A stretch of DNA of 64,000 bases from Sphingobacteriales bacterium (GTDB taxonomy: Bacteria > Bacteroidota > Bacteroidia > Chitinophagales > JADIYW01): contig JADJYT010000007.1 in the NCBI GenBank assembly GCA_016719635.1, forward strand, positions 1-64,000, given 5' to 3'. The position numbers and the translations under genes were made by a program. Below, piece by piece: positions 1-9,525 of this stretch (its first letter is position 1; each line of letters opens with the position of its first letter). Under the pieces are notes generated by a model. The model had not been told where the DNA came from and searched no databases. It worked only from the letters and a program-made list of their open reading frames with translations.

Positions 1-526
1 TTTTTCATACCGGTGAAGGTGGTGCCATGTTTACAAAAGATGCTGATTTACACCATCAGATGTTTTACAGTCATACTTTTGGACATTTAGGTCCAATAGA
101 TTTTTATGGTGTGGGCATCAATGGTAAGATATCCGAATTACAGGCAGCTATGGGTTTGGCAGTGCTGCCCTATATGGAAAAAATCATTTCTGAAAGAAAA
201 AGGTGGTGGATTTTTATGATACCCATCTGGACTTTGAAAAAATCAGAAAAATCAGCATCCGCGCACATACTATCTGGAATAACAGCTATTATCCGATTAT
301 TTTTTCCACTGAAGAACAACTGCTCTCTGTTCAGAAAAAAATGCTCGAATGTAATATTCTTCCAAGGAGATATTTTTACCCATCATTGAATACCATTCCA
401 TATACTCATGGGCAACCCATGCCGATTTCAGAAAATATTGCCAATTGTATTTTATGTTTGCCTTTGTATGCTGGATTATCTGTTAATGAATTAAAATTGA
501 TTGTTGAGATTAATAATGAAGTGTAA
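1..526 (+). pseudogene. DegT/DnrJ/EryC1/StrS sugar aminotransferase, C-terminal part, frameshifted
   Basis: This is the C-terminal part of a PLP-dependent nucleotide-sugar aminotransferase; the gene starts before the window. The opening residues FHTGEGGA are the segment just after the PLP-binding lysine in this family, so the lysine lies immediately upstream of the window. The frame used from position 3 is lost near 197, where an A-run (AGAAAAAGG) appears one base short. Reading resumes in another frame (VVDFYDTHLDFEKI) and ends at the TAA at 524-526, with the family's typical ending (LPRRYFYPSLN, then CLPLYAGLS). The next gene starts two bases later. The family is clear, but the exact sugar substrate is not. 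Whether the frameshift is real or a sequencing error cannot be decided here. Confidence 0.8.
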
Positions 527-527
527 A

Positions 528-1227
528 ATGAAAGTAGCCATCATGCAGCCTTATTTTTTCCCTTACATCGGCTACTTTCAGCTGATCAATGCGGTAGATA
601 AGTTTGTGATTTATGACAATATAGAATTTACAAAAAAAGGATGGATTAACAGAAACAGGATTTTTAGTAAATGGCAAGGATGAATTTATAACACTGCCCC
701 TAAAAAAGGACTCTGACTATTTGCATGTATGTCAAAGATATTTGGCTGACTCTTTTACAAACGATAAGCAAAAAATTCTCCGAAAAATAAAAGAAAGTTA
801 TCGTAAGGCTCCGTGTTTTGATGATGCATACCAAGTTATAGAAGAAGTTTTTAATTTTAGCAATTATAATCTTTTTGAGTTTGTATTTAATTCCATTAAA
901 TTAATCTGTAGTACCTCGATATGAAAACTGAGTTTATTGTCATCAACTATTGATATTAACCACAATTTTAAATCTGAAGAAAAAGTATTGGCAATCTGCA
1001 AATACTTAAAGGCAGATATATACATAAATGCTATTGGAGGGCGTTCGTTATACTCCAGCCCAAATTTCAAGTCTGCAAATATTGATTTGCAATTCATACG
1101 GTCTAACGAAATTAGCTATGTGCAGTTTGATAATGATTTCTTACCTTGGCTTTCAATAATTGACTTAATAATGTTTAACCCGAAGAGTGCTTTAACTCCT
1201 TACTTAAATAATTTCAAAATAGAATGA
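528..1227 (+). pseudogene. WbqC-like family protein, several frameshifts
   Basis: The start MKVAIMQPYFFPYIGYFQL is the hallmark N-terminus of the WbqC-like family, which occurs in O-antigen clusters of many bacteria and has a poorly defined role. The reading frame is lost near 665, where a T-run looks one base too long, and again around 905-940. The three pieces join into a protein of roughly the family's usual length: residues to NRNRI, then DEFITLPLKKDSDYL, then SSTIDINHNFKSEEK to the end FNPKSALTPYLNNFKIE. I chose the ATG at 528 because it follows the upstream stop by one base and opens directly with the conserved motif. The 3' end overlaps the next gene's start by ATGA, as expected within an operon. 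Confidence 0.75.
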
Positions 1228-1892
1228 ACCAATTAGATTCACATTTAGATGCGTATCAGGGAAAGTTTATTTACGAATTTGACAATCAAATTCAAATGAA
1301 TTAGTATCCAAAAAGGGTTACTGGATTTTCTAATCCAAACAGTTCTGTTTTAGAATTGGGATTAGGACACGGTATCTCTACAAACTACTTTTCAAATTTT
1401 TTTAAGAAGTATTTAGTTATTGATGCCTCACCTGCGGTCATTGAAAACTTTAGAGTAGCGTTCCCCTAAATGCAATGCCGAAATAGAGGAAGTTTATTTT
1501 GAAAAATTTGAAACAGAGGAGATATTTGACATAATCATATTGGGCTATATTATGGAGCATGTCGATAACCCTGATGTTATTTTAGAAAAGTATAAAAGTA
1601 CCTCAAGGAAGACGGAAAATGTATATCTCTGTTCCTAATGCAGAGGTTATGAATAGAAGACTTGGAAATCTTGCTGGCGATTTACCTGATATGCAGTTAT
1701 TATCCGAACATGATAAAATCTGTGGGCATCAAAAGATATTATACTGTTGAGACGCTAACTAGTCTAATCCAAAGACATGGATATAAAATCAAGCGACTGG
1801 AGGGAATTTATTTGAAACCTTTATCTACTTCTCAAATGATTTCACTAAAGTTGGAAGAAAAATATATTAATGATTATGTGAGTTGGGCATAA
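1224..1892 (+). pseudogene. Class I SAM-dependent methyltransferase, multiply disrupted
   Basis: The translated pieces form a methyltransferase. Motif I reads VLELGLGHGIS and an acidic residue follows in VIDASPAV. The motif IILGYIMEHVDNPD resembles the usual LEHVxDP motif, and VPNAEVMNRR follows. The gene starts in an ATGA overlap with the preceding gene. It is interrupted by an in-frame TAG near 1302 and by shifts near 1468, 1600, 1620 and 1735; several of these sit in A-runs that look one base short or long. The C-terminus, from RYYTVETLTSLIQRHGY to the TAA at 1890-1892, is readable. The family is similar to the methyltransferase at 3514-4233, so it probably modifies a sugar precursor or glycan. 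The density of lesions here suggests low-quality sequence at a contig end as much as gene decay. Confidence 0.7.
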
Positions 1893-1947
1893 ACTACCTG
1901 AGCTTTGTTGTGGCATATTAGTTGAATTTACACTATAATTATCTTAC

Positions 1948-2901
1948 ATGTTGAAATGGAATAAATTAGGAAGAATATTTGATCCTACAACTATCAAGGA
2001 TAGACCTTGGTTGCATGAATTTGCTCAGTGTACATCAACAATTATTTTTGATGATTTTGTAAGAGTCTACTTTTCGTGCAGACCTCCTAAAGATGCAAAC
2101 GGTCAATTTGTTAGCTACACTTCTTTTGTAGATTTTGACAGGAAAAACCTTAAGAGAATTATTAGAGTAGCTGATAAGCCAATATTGAGTTAGGAGAGTT
2201 AGGAACTTTTGATGAATTTGGCATCTATCCAAGTTGTACAATAAGGTTTAATAACTTGATATATTTTTATTTATGCAGGTTGGACTAGACTTGTATCAAT
2301 CTTTTCAAACGTGGAAATTGGTGTTGCAGTTAGCGAGGATGGTGAAAAATTTAGAAGGTTAGGTAAAGGGCCAATACTATCTAGAACACTAAATGAACCA
2401 TTTCAAGCAAGTGGACCCAAAGTGAGGGTATTTAACAATAAAATGTATATGTTTTACATAGCTGGAGAAAAGTGGGTATTAAATAATGAAGGTAAATCAG
2501 AGTCAATATATAAAATCAGGTTAGCTACATCTGAAGATGGGTTAAATTGGAATCGAAATGGGAGAAACATACTTGATTCAATTCTTGAACATGATGAATG
2601 CCAAGCAGGTCCTGATGTCTTTTTTTATGATGGAAAATATCACATGTATTTTAGTTACAGATATGGTCTTGATTTTAGAAATAATGACAGAGGGTATCGT
2701 GTAGGCTATGCTTATTCTAATGATTTAATAAACTGGACTCGTGATGATGCAAATGCTGGAATTCAGCTCTCAGAGACAGGATGGGATTCACAAGACATGC
2801 ATTATCCTCATATATTTGAACTTGATGGTAAAGTATATATGTTCTATAATGGAAATGAATTTGGACGATATGGATTTGGATTAGCAGAATTAATTTACTA
2901 A
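1948..2901 (+). pseudogene. GH43-like beta-propeller glycosidase-like protein, frameshifted
   Basis: The protein shows the repeating blades of the five-bladed propeller superfamily of GH43/GH32/GH68-type enzymes. Examples are the paired pieces GVAVSEDGEKFRRLGKGPIL and ATSEDGLNWNRNG, then GPDVFFYDGKYHMYFSYR and HIFELDGKVYMFYNGN. Two breaks separate the N-terminal part from the rest: one near 2190, where one G seems lost, and one near 2275, where one T seems gained. Corrected length is about 317 residues. There is no signal peptide, so a cytoplasmic role in the polysaccharide cluster is more likely than digestion of external glycans. Similar proteins are found in O-antigen clusters without a proven activity, and I cannot assign a substrate. 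The end at 2901 lies 3 bases before the next gene. Confidence 0.6.
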
Positions 2902-2904
2902 CGC

Positions 2905-3462
2905 ATGAATATACAAGGAAATAAAGTAATTCTACGAGCAGTTGAAGAATCTGATCTTAGTACTCTTCATAAATGGGCAAATGACCCACAAACACAAGAT
3001 ATTATTGGAAACATTAATTTCCCAAGCTCTTTTGAATATCAAAAGACATGGTTTAAACATCTTCAAAGCGATTTGTTAAATCAAAGATTTGCAATTGAGA
3101 CAAAAGATCAAGGTATAATTGGATTATCTAGTATCATGCAAATTGATTGGAAAAACAATCATGCTTGGCATGGAATTGTTTTGGGTGACAAGGACATTAG
3201 AGGTAAAGGCTATGGAATAGATGCGGTAATGGCAACAATGAGATATGCTTTTGATGAGCTGCATCTTGAAAGATTAGATGGTTCTATGATTGAGTACAAT
3301 AATGTTTCTATATCTTTTTACTGTAATAAATTAGGTTGGAAAAAAGAAGGTGTAAGGCGAAATTATTATTACAGAAAAGGAAGGTATTGGGATGAAATTA
3401 TTGTGGGTATAACCAGAAAAGACTATGAAGAACTATTGCAAAAAACAAATTATTGGGTTTAA
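2905..3462 (+). CDS. GNAT family N-acetyltransferase (RimJ/RimL-like)
   Basis: This 185-residue acetyl-CoA-dependent acetyltransferase opens with KVILRAVEESDL, typical of the RimJ/RimL subgroup. The acetyl-CoA binding loop is IRGKGYGIDAV around residues 96-106, followed by HLERLDGSMIEYNNVS and a C-terminal GVRRNYYYRKGRYWDEI. Enzymes of this type in glycan clusters, such as PseH-like proteins, acetylate amino groups on nucleotide-activated amino sugars, which would fit the aminotransferase at the window start. The assignment to a sugar substrate is an inference from context; protein or small-molecule acetylation is also possible. The gene is intact and sits 3 bases after the preceding one in AT-rich sequence. 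Confidence 0.8.
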   Translation: MNIQGNKVILRAVEESDLSTLHKWANDPQTQDIIGNINFPSSFEYQKTWFKHLQSDLLNQRFAIETKDQGIIGLSSIMQIDWKNNHAWHGIVLGDKDIRGKGYGIDAVMATMRYAFDELHLERLDGSMIEYNNVSISFYCNKLGWKKEGVRRNYYYRKGRYWDEIIVGITRKDYEELLQKTNYWV

Positions 3463-3513
3463 CTAGCATAAAAATTAGCATGGAAAATAAAAGAGATTAT
3501 AATAAAGAAATTA

Positions 3514-4233
3514 TTGGATAACGATGGCAGAAAATATTCATATGGATTTGACATTGATGTCATGCATCCTTATATGTTAAAATCATTTGCTCCCTTTTTC
3601 AGAAATGGAAATTTTTTAGAATTAGGTAGTTTTAAAGGTGATTTTACACGTCGTTTTTTACCACACTTTGAAGATATCACTTGTGTTGAAGCTTCAGATG
3701 TAGCAATTGAAATCGCTAAAAAAGAGTTTGGTAATAAAGTAAAATTTTTCAATTCATTATTTGAAACAGTTACCTTACCTACAAAATACGACAATATTGT
3801 TTTGACTCATGTTCTAGAGCACATCAATGACTCTATAGCTGTCTTAAAAAGAATTAATGACGAGTGGTTAAGTGATAATGGTAGATTCTTTTTAGTTTGT
3901 CCAAATGCAAACGCTCCCTCCCGACAAATTGCAGTAAAGATGGGATTAATTAGTCATAATTCAGCCGTTACTCCTGCAGCAAAAGAACACGGGCACAACA
4001 TTACCTCTACGTTGGATACTTTAGAAAGAGATGCAAAAGCTGCCGGATTAAATGTAATTCATCGTTCGGGTATTTTCTTTAAAGCACTAGCTAATTTCCA
4101 ATGGGATAGATTACTGGGAACTGATATTATTTCTCCTGAATATTTAGAGGGATGCTATCAGCTTGGCCAACAATATCCTGACTTATGCAGTAGTATATTT
4201 TTTAATGTGAAAAAGGAAAAAACAAATGACTAA
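3514..4233 (+). CDS. Class I SAM-dependent methyltransferase (start probably frameshifted)
   Basis: The 239-residue readable frame has motif I FLELGSFKGDFTRRF near residue 35 and the motif VLTHVLEHIND near 92, both typical of class I methyltransferases. The frame opens at a weak TTG. A better start is the ATG at 3480, which encodes MENKRDYNKEII in another frame and is closed by a TAA at 3519. Removing one G at about 3516 would join the two as EIIDNDGRKYSYGFDID, a natural N-terminus. The original gene therefore probably spans 3480-4233 with a one-base insertion. The 3' end overlaps the next GT gene by 8 bases. The likely substrate is a sugar precursor or glycan intermediate, which is an inference from the neighbours. 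Confidence 0.75.
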   Translation: MDNDGRKYSYGFDIDVMHPYMLKSFAPFFRNGNFLELGSFKGDFTRRFLPHFEDITCVEASDVAIEIAKKEFGNKVKFFNSLFETVTLPTKYDNIVLTHVLEHINDSIAVLKRINDEWLSDNGRFFLVCPNANAPSRQIAVKMGLISHNSAVTPAAKEHGHNITSTLDTLERDAKAAGLNVIHRSGIFFKALANFQWDRLLGTDIISPEYLEGCYQLGQQYPDLCSSIFFNVKKEKTND

Positions 4234-5164
4234 TATTCCGCTTTTGTCCGTCTGTATTATTACGTATAATCACAAAAATTATATACGGCAAGCCATAGAA
4301 GGTGCTTTGATGCAGGAAACTAAATTTAGTTATGAAATCATTATAGCCGACGATTGTTCCACCGACGGAACCCGCGAAATATTGCTGGAATACAAGGAAA
4401 AATATCCGGATTTAATTACACTTATATTACAAGAGAAAAATGTAGGTGCCGCTAAAAATTATATAGATTTACTCAACGCGCCGGCATCAAAATATATTGC
4501 CTATGTTGAAGGTGATGACTGTTGGACAGACCCTGACAAATTGCAAATACAAGTAGATTTCTTGGAAAACCATGCCGAGTTTGTTGGCACATTCCACGAC
4601 CATAGCATTATTGGCGACGGCACCGTTACTAATCTGAAGTTGCATGAAAAAGGGGGTTATTGGACCCATACAAAAGACGTCTTTACGATAGACGATATTA
4701 TTCAATATAATCCTACTCAATCAATATCTTTGGTTTACAGAAATGTATATAAGCATAATTATCCCGAGTGTACAATGAGTTGTCCGCTTCAAGACTGGGC
4801 AATGGTACTATTTTTGAGCCAAAATGGACATTTTAAATATATTGATAGGATAATGGCTCGTTATACAATTCATGTGCATGGCAGTTATCACGACAAGTCT
4901 GTTTTGGATTGGTATAAAAAAGTAACTATCCCCACCTTAAAAGTACTGGAAGAAAATGTCACATCACCTGTATTGGCAAAAAAAATGTATGCGCGCAGGC
5001 TGCAAGAAACACTTGCGCTGAACAGAACAGAAAATAACCGTTGGGCATATTCCAGGAATTTAGTCTTACTGATGTGGAATGTTAGGTATTCCGCATTTAG
5101 TCTTCGTGACCTGCTATATTTGTTTAGGAATTTTGAATCTTATATTGAATACGTTAGAAAGTAA
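4226..5164 (+). CDS. Glycosyltransferase family 2
   Basis: This 312-residue GT-A glycosyltransferase has an N-terminal LSVCIITYNHKNYI, the nucleotide-binding segment IIADDCSTDGTREIL, and the metal-binding acidic motif YVEGDDCWTDPDKL near residue 98. Together these define a GT2 enzyme that transfers a sugar from a nucleotide donor to a growing lipid-linked glycan at the cytoplasmic face of the membrane. No membrane segment is visible. It overlaps the methyltransferase gene upstream by 8 bases and ends 35 bases from the convergent GT4 gene, so it is the last gene of this plus-strand run. Donor and acceptor cannot be predicted. Confidence 0.88.
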   Translation: MTNIPLLSVCIITYNHKNYIRQAIEGALMQETKFSYEIIIADDCSTDGTREILLEYKEKYPDLITLILQEKNVGAAKNYIDLLNAPASKYIAYVEGDDCWTDPDKLQIQVDFLENHAEFVGTFHDHSIIGDGTVTNLKLHEKGGYWTHTKDVFTIDDIIQYNPTQSISLVYRNVYKHNYPECTMSCPLQDWAMVLFLSQNGHFKYIDRIMARYTIHVHGSYHDKSVLDWYKKVTIPTLKVLEENVTSPVLAKKMYARRLQETLALNRTENNRWAYSRNLVLLMWNVRYSAFSLRDLLYLFRNFESYIEYVRK

Positions 5165-5198
5165 GATTAAAAACTGTGTTCTAAACATGTATACCTGA

Positions 5199-6314
5199 TT
5201 ATTCCATTGCCGTCTGGTAAAGATGAACACATCTCTTTGCAATCTCTTCCCAGGTATATCGTTTAACATTCTCTAACCCTTTCTTAATAAGTATTTCTTT
5301 ATTGGTATTATAATAAATCAACTCCCTTACCGCATGTTCCAGTTCATCACTGTTATTACTGTCAAAATATACCGCTGCATCTTGTGCAACTTCTCTGAAA
5401 ACCGCAATATCGGTAAGCACAACAGGACATTGGCTCGTCATAGCTTCTAAGGTAGGCAAGCCGAATCCTTCATACAACGACGGAAAAACAAACACTAACG
5501 CTTTATTGTATATAGTATATAGTTCTTTTTCGGCAGCGATATAATGCACTACTTGTTTTTGGATAGTTAATTGTTGAAATAACGTTATTTCTTCTTTTGA
5601 AAAAGCACTTCCACCCATGCAAAGCACAAACAATTCTTTATCGGCGGCAAGTATTTTTGACATGGATTTTATAAAGAAATTAAAATTTTTATAACCACCT
5701 CTTTCGCCAACAAACAAGATATACCTGCTTGGCAATTTGTGTCCAACATCAGATGTATAAGGCTTTACTGCGTGGTTAGTGCCTGTTATATAAATCTTGT
5801 CGGCATTGGTTTCAGGATAGACTCTCAGTAAATCTGTCTTTGTGTTTTCCGAAACTACGGCTATCTTACTTGCTTTTTTTATCAGTTCCTTCTTCTGTTT
5901 TAAATACAAATCCGTTTCCCCGAAATATTCGGGAAACAGCTCATGTATCATGTCATGAATTGTAATTACAAATGGCTTATTCCCTATATAGGGTAAAAAA
6001 TAGGTCTCATATAATGTGGGTACAAACACATCAAATTGTTGTTTTTTTAAGGTGCGGATAACATTATAGGTATCTGTATAATCCAGATATTGTTTCAGTT
6101 TAGAGTCGGCTATAAAAGAATGACTAGCCAAACGATTAAAGAAAGAATTTTTTATGCCATTTTCAGCCAGATGTATATTTTGGTTGTTTATTAATGGCAA
6201 TTCATACGACACATCTTTCATCGTAGCTATTTGCTTCATCAATTCAGCAAAATACCTTGAAACACCACCGCGTTTGTGCCAAATAAATACCTGATGGTCA
6301 AATAAAATTTTCAT
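5199..6314 (-). CDS. Glycosyltransferase family 4 (GT-B)
   Basis: This is a 371-residue GT-B enzyme. The start MKILFDHQVFIWHKRGGVSRY is a common N-terminus of GT4 mannosyl- and rhamnosyl-type transferases, with the glycine-rich GGVSRY acceptor-side loop. The C-terminal donor-binding domain begins around YILFVGERGGYKNF and contains the E-x7-E region in PSLYEGFGLPTLEAM. It follows the GT gene at 6321-7259 with a 6-base gap and is the last gene of a three-gene minus-strand run. It is predicted to add a hexose or deoxyhexose to the glycan repeat. The exact donor is not predictable. Confidence 0.88.
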   Translation of the reverse strand: MKILFDHQVFIWHKRGGVSRYFAELMKQIATMKDVSYELPLINNQNIHLAENGIKNSFFNRLASHSFIADSKLKQYLDYTDTYNVIRTLKKQQFDVFVPTLYETYFLPYIGNKPFVITIHDMIHELFPEYFGETDLYLKQKKELIKKASKIAVVSENTKTDLLRVYPETNADKIYITGTNHAVKPYTSDVGHKLPSRYILFVGERGGYKNFNFFIKSMSKILAADKELFVLCMGGSAFSKEEITLFQQLTIQKQVVHYIAAEKELYTIYNKALVFVFPSLYEGFGLPTLEAMTSQCPVVLTDIAVFREVAQDAAVYFDSNNSDELEHAVRELIYYNTNKEILIKKGLENVKRYTWEEIAKRCVHLYQTAME

Positions 6315-6320
6315 GTTTTA

Positions 6321-7259
6321 TTAAGCAGGGATTTGTCTTTTGCAAAACGTCCGAAAAATCTTGTCCTTAATTCGTTTTATATTATATCTTATTTTAATGG
6401 CTAATGTATTTTTCTGTACATAGTAAGTATCTACGGTAAATTGGTCGGCTGCTTTATTGATTGTATTGATTGTGGGGTGTCTGATATGGTTTATAGAACC
6501 AAAATCCTGATTGTAATAATATAATACAGCACCTTTGGTATGTGTGGCATCTTCATTGAAACCAATATTTGTTACTAAATTTATGTTTGGCATAATAGCT
6601 TTTCCTGCATTCTTAAACAATACATAATTATATTGGCAATCCCATATATCTTTTGGTTGTTCTTTCTGCACATACCTGAATGAATCTATCCAGAAGGGGT
6701 CTAATTCGGTATTTTTTTCAATAAATGTTTCAAGATTATTCAAGTTAAAACTAAATTGATTCCAAACTCTTCTCCAGGTAGCCCAACCCCAAATATGGGC
6801 TATTTGCGAAAAATAATAACTGCCGTCGCCTATTTGCCTGCCTAATTGAAAGTTATTGCCGGAAATATGCATCACCCATTCATCATCATGATAATAATTC
6901 AATAATGTTTCGCAAAATGAAAAAAAACTTAAATCTGGAAAACAATCATCCTCTAATATAATTCCTTGTTCTACATGATTAAAAAACCAGGTAATTGCTT
7001 GTGCAGGTGCAACGCCACAACCCAAATTTTCTTCTCTAAATAATGTTTTGACCTCACATTCCCAGTCCACCTGACTTACAATTGCTCTTGTTTTTCTACA
7101 ATTTTCTGCGTCTTCCGGCATATGCTGCCTTGGACCGTCAGCTGCAATATACAATCGTTTAGGCTGTGCCGCTCTGATGCGTTCAAACACCTTTGCCGCA
7201 GTATCCGGACGATTAAAAACAATAAACAATATAGGTGTCCCGAACATAAAATACGACAA
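6321..7259 (-). CDS. GT-A type glycosyltransferase (paralog of the 11371-12315 gene)
   Basis: This 312-residue protein begins PILFIVFNRPDTAAKVF and carries LYIAADGPR near residue 36, NLGCGVAPAQAI near 78 and an acidic triplet in GIILEDDCFPD near 100, which is the expected metal and nucleotide-sugar binding region of a GT-A fold. It also contains HIWGWATWRRVW. A second copy of this family, clearly homologous over its whole length, lies at 11371-12315 on the other strand. Such proteins are common in Bacteroidota glycan loci and are usually annotated as nucleotide-diphospho-sugar transferases. It sits between the broken transaminase gene and the GT4 gene. Its donor is unknown. Confidence 0.8.
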   Translation of the reverse strand: MSYFMFGTPILFIVFNRPDTAAKVFERIRAAQPKRLYIAADGPRQHMPEDAENCRKTRAIVSQVDWECEVKTLFREENLGCGVAPAQAITWFFNHVEQGIILEDDCFPDLSFFSFCETLLNYYHDDEWVMHISGNNFQLGRQIGDGSYYFSQIAHIWGWATWRRVWNQFSFNLNNLETFIEKNTELDPFWIDSFRYVQKEQPKDIWDCQYNYVLFKNAGKAIMPNINLVTNIGFNEDATHTKGAVLYYYNQDFGSINHIRHPTINTINKAADQFTVDTYYVQKNTLAIKIRYNIKRIKDKIFRTFCKRQIPA

Positions 7260-7283
7260 TATTTAAAAAGCAACAATTACAAT

Positions 7284-8402
7284 TTAGAAAAAACTTTTTA
7301 TACAATCAATTATTTTTATCTGACTGTCATCGTTTAATTCATAAAACAAAGGCAGTCGTATCATGCAATCAGCAAAATTTCGAGCATTCGGAAGATCGAC
7401 CCCTTTGTATTTATCCATAAAATAGGCACTATTATGCAAGGGCAAATAGTGGAATACAGAATAAACCCCATTCTCCCTTTAAGTTAATCAATCGTCTCTT
7501 TCTTTGATGTCTTTACAAAGCAAATAAAACAAATGACCGTTTACGGTGGATTTAGCCGGAATATCAGGTAAAACGATTTTGCCCCCTTCAGCCAGTGGTG
7601 TCAGTTCCTTATAATACGTATTCCAGATTTCGGTGCGTTTTTCCTGGATTTTCCGCAAATTCTCCAACTGTGCCAGTAAAAAGGCGGCATTGATTTCGGA
7701 GGGCAGGTAGGAAGAACCGATATCCACCCAGCCGTATTTGTCCACTTCCCCTTTGAAAAACTGGGTTCTGTTGGTTCCTTTTTCCCGTATGATTTCCGCG
7801 CGTTGAATATATTTTTCTTTATTGATAACCAATAACCCTCCCTCTCCGCAGATGATGTTTTTGGTGTCGTGAAAGGAAAAAGCCGCCAAATCGCCAAAAC
7901 TTCCGAGAGGCTTGCCGTCGTAATAGCTGTCGATAGCCTGGGCGGCATCTTCTACGACGGGAATATGATGCTTGTTGGCGATGGCCATAATGGCTTCCAT
8001 ATCGCAGGCAAATCCGGCGTAATGAACGATGGCGATGGCTTTCGTTTTGGGGGTAATCAGCCGTTCAATCTCTTTCGGGTCTATATTGGGGTTGTTGGGA
8101 AGGCTGTCGGCAAACACGATGCCGGCTCCTCTCAAGGCAAAGGCATTCGCCGTAGAAACAAACGTAAAGGAAGGGACAATGACTTCATCTCCGGGCTGAA
8201 TATCCAGCAACAAGGCGGCCATCTCCAATGCATGAGTACAGGAAGTGGTGAGCAATACCTTTAAAAAAGAGTATTCTTTTTCAAAGTATTCATGACACCT
8301 TTTGGTGAAGTTTCCATCACCGGACAATTTACCCGAATTGGCAGCATCGGTGATATATTTTATTTCATTACCGGATAAATAAACTTTATTAAATGGTATC
8401 AT
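7284..8402 (-). pseudogene. dTDP-4-amino-4,6-dideoxygalactose transaminase-like (RffA/WecE), interrupted
   Basis: The translated protein matches the RffA/WecE branch of the DegT family: MIPFNKVYLSGNEIKYI at the start, EDAAQAIDSYYDGK near residue 151, and SFHDTKNIICGEGG with the PLP lysine at about 181. The family enzyme makes dTDP-4-amino-4,6-dideoxygalactose from the 4-keto sugar and glutamate. Reading stops at a TGA at 7488-7490, and a TAA follows four codons later. The same frame then continues with the family C-terminus (ENGVYSVFHYLPLH, then CMIRLPLFYEL) to a TAA at 7284-7286, giving about 372 residues. I chose the ATG at 8402 because the protein family begins at MIPFNK. Two small compensating indels around 7470-7490 could explain both stops. 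Confidence 0.78.
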
Positions 8403-8455
8403 TACTTGCAAGTTTGCATAATCACTTAAATAATAAATGATTATTTTGTTCAGGG

Positions 8456-8485
8456 CAAAGATACAGAATAAAGTAATTATCAAAA
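8456..8485 (-). promoter_or_regulatory. Bacteroidota-type promoter for the 8402-5199 minus-strand run
   Basis: On the minus strand, TTTTG at 8485-8481 and TATCTTTG at 8463-8456 are separated by 17 bases and match the -33 TTTG and -7 TAnnTTTG elements of Bacteroidota promoters. The -7 element lies about 54 bases before the ATG at 8402. It would drive the transaminase gene and the two GT genes behind it. Confidence 0.55.
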
Positions 8486-8621
8486 TAATAGAATACAGTC
8501 TTGTGGGTATACATGGATTTTCTTCGGTTTAATTAAAGCCCGGCAAATCCACCATTTGGTATATATTTGTCCTTCTGTTCAAATAATTAATGTATACCTT
8601 TGTTTTTGTGAAATTCAGGAA

Positions 8622-9525
8622 TGTTTGCAACCATTAGATTTTTAGTAAAACTCATTGTCCGGCCGGCCTTCAGGCATACCTATCTGGAGTTGCGCAGGCT
8701 AAAAGGATATCCACGCTATCAGCCAGCAGAATCAGACTTGCTGGGCAAAAATTAACGATTCCCGATACCGCTTCTTTCCTGTTTACCTATCCCGGAATTT
8801 TTGAAAAGGAAATTTACCGATTCCCATCTGATAAAAAACAACCCGTCATTATTGACGGCGGAGCCAATATAGGGCTTAGTGTCATTTATTTTAAAAAACT
8901 ATTCCCGCAGGCGAAAATCATCGCTTTCGAACCCGATAAACAATTATTTCCCATCCTGTCTCAGAATGTGGCATCCTTCGGCTTTTCGGATGTTGAACTG
9001 GTAAATAAAGGCCTCTGGAACGAAACCACGACGCTGTCTTTCTTCTCCGAAGGAGCTGACAGCGGCAGCATACAGAACGCCGAACTGGACAACACCACCG
9101 TTCATAGCATTGAGACCGTTCAGCTCAGGGATTACCTGACTTTTCCGGAAGTGGATTTCTTAAAACTGGATATTGAAGGTGCAGAAACGAATGTTTTGCT
9201 GGATATCGAATCCCGTTTGCCGTCCGTGCGGAACCTGTTTATAGAATACCATTCATTCATTGGGCAGCCTCAGACGCTGGATGTTATTCTCCGGATACTT
9301 ACAAGACATAACTTTCGGTATTACCTGTCTACTTTCGGTTGTGTAGGACAACCCCGTCCGTATATACAACCGGCATCTTACAACAATATGGATGTACAGC
9401 TTAATATATTTGCCGTTCGGCAAAAACAGGAGTACACACCCCTCTGTCCCCTCTCAAGAGGGGAGGTTGGGCAGTGCGCTTTCCCTCCTCGGAGGGGGAT
9501 AGGGGGTGGGTTACTGATTTATTAG
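8622..9525 (+). pseudogene. FkbM-family methyltransferase, one-base frameshift, 3' end extended by a repeat
   Basis: The protein carries the FkbM signature: VIIDGGANIGLSVIYFK (SAM motif I), IIAFEPDKQLFPIL, and later VDFLKLDIEGAETNVL. FkbM-type enzymes methylate hydroxyl groups of sugars or polyketides. The ATG at 8622 lies 19 bases downstream of a TACCTTTG -7 element at 8596-8603. The frame is lost near 8750: CTGGGCAAAAATTAACG gives a stop, while one extra G restores LLGQKLTIPDTASF. From about 9436 to 9510 the reading frame runs through the GC-rich repeat that borders the DUF559 gene. The last 30 or so residues (EYTPLCPLSRGEV onward) are therefore repeat-encoded and not part of the normal family C-terminus. 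The stop is the TAG at 9523-9525. Confidence 0.78.
9436..9510. repeat. GC-rich direct repeat, copy A, bordering DUF559
   Basis: This is a roughly 75-bp G/C-rich unit made of two imperfect hairpins, CCCCTCT-CA-AGAGGGG and CCCTCCTCGGAGGGGG, ending in AGGGGGTGGG. A second, similar copy in the same orientation lies at 9969-10043. The unit abuts the stop codon of the DUF559 gene and is read through by the end of the fkbM frame. Confidence 0.85.

Noticed and set aside
7869..8264. 131-codon open frame on the plus strand
   Set aside because: It is the mirror of the RffA/WecE-like gene and is Gly-rich without any family pattern.
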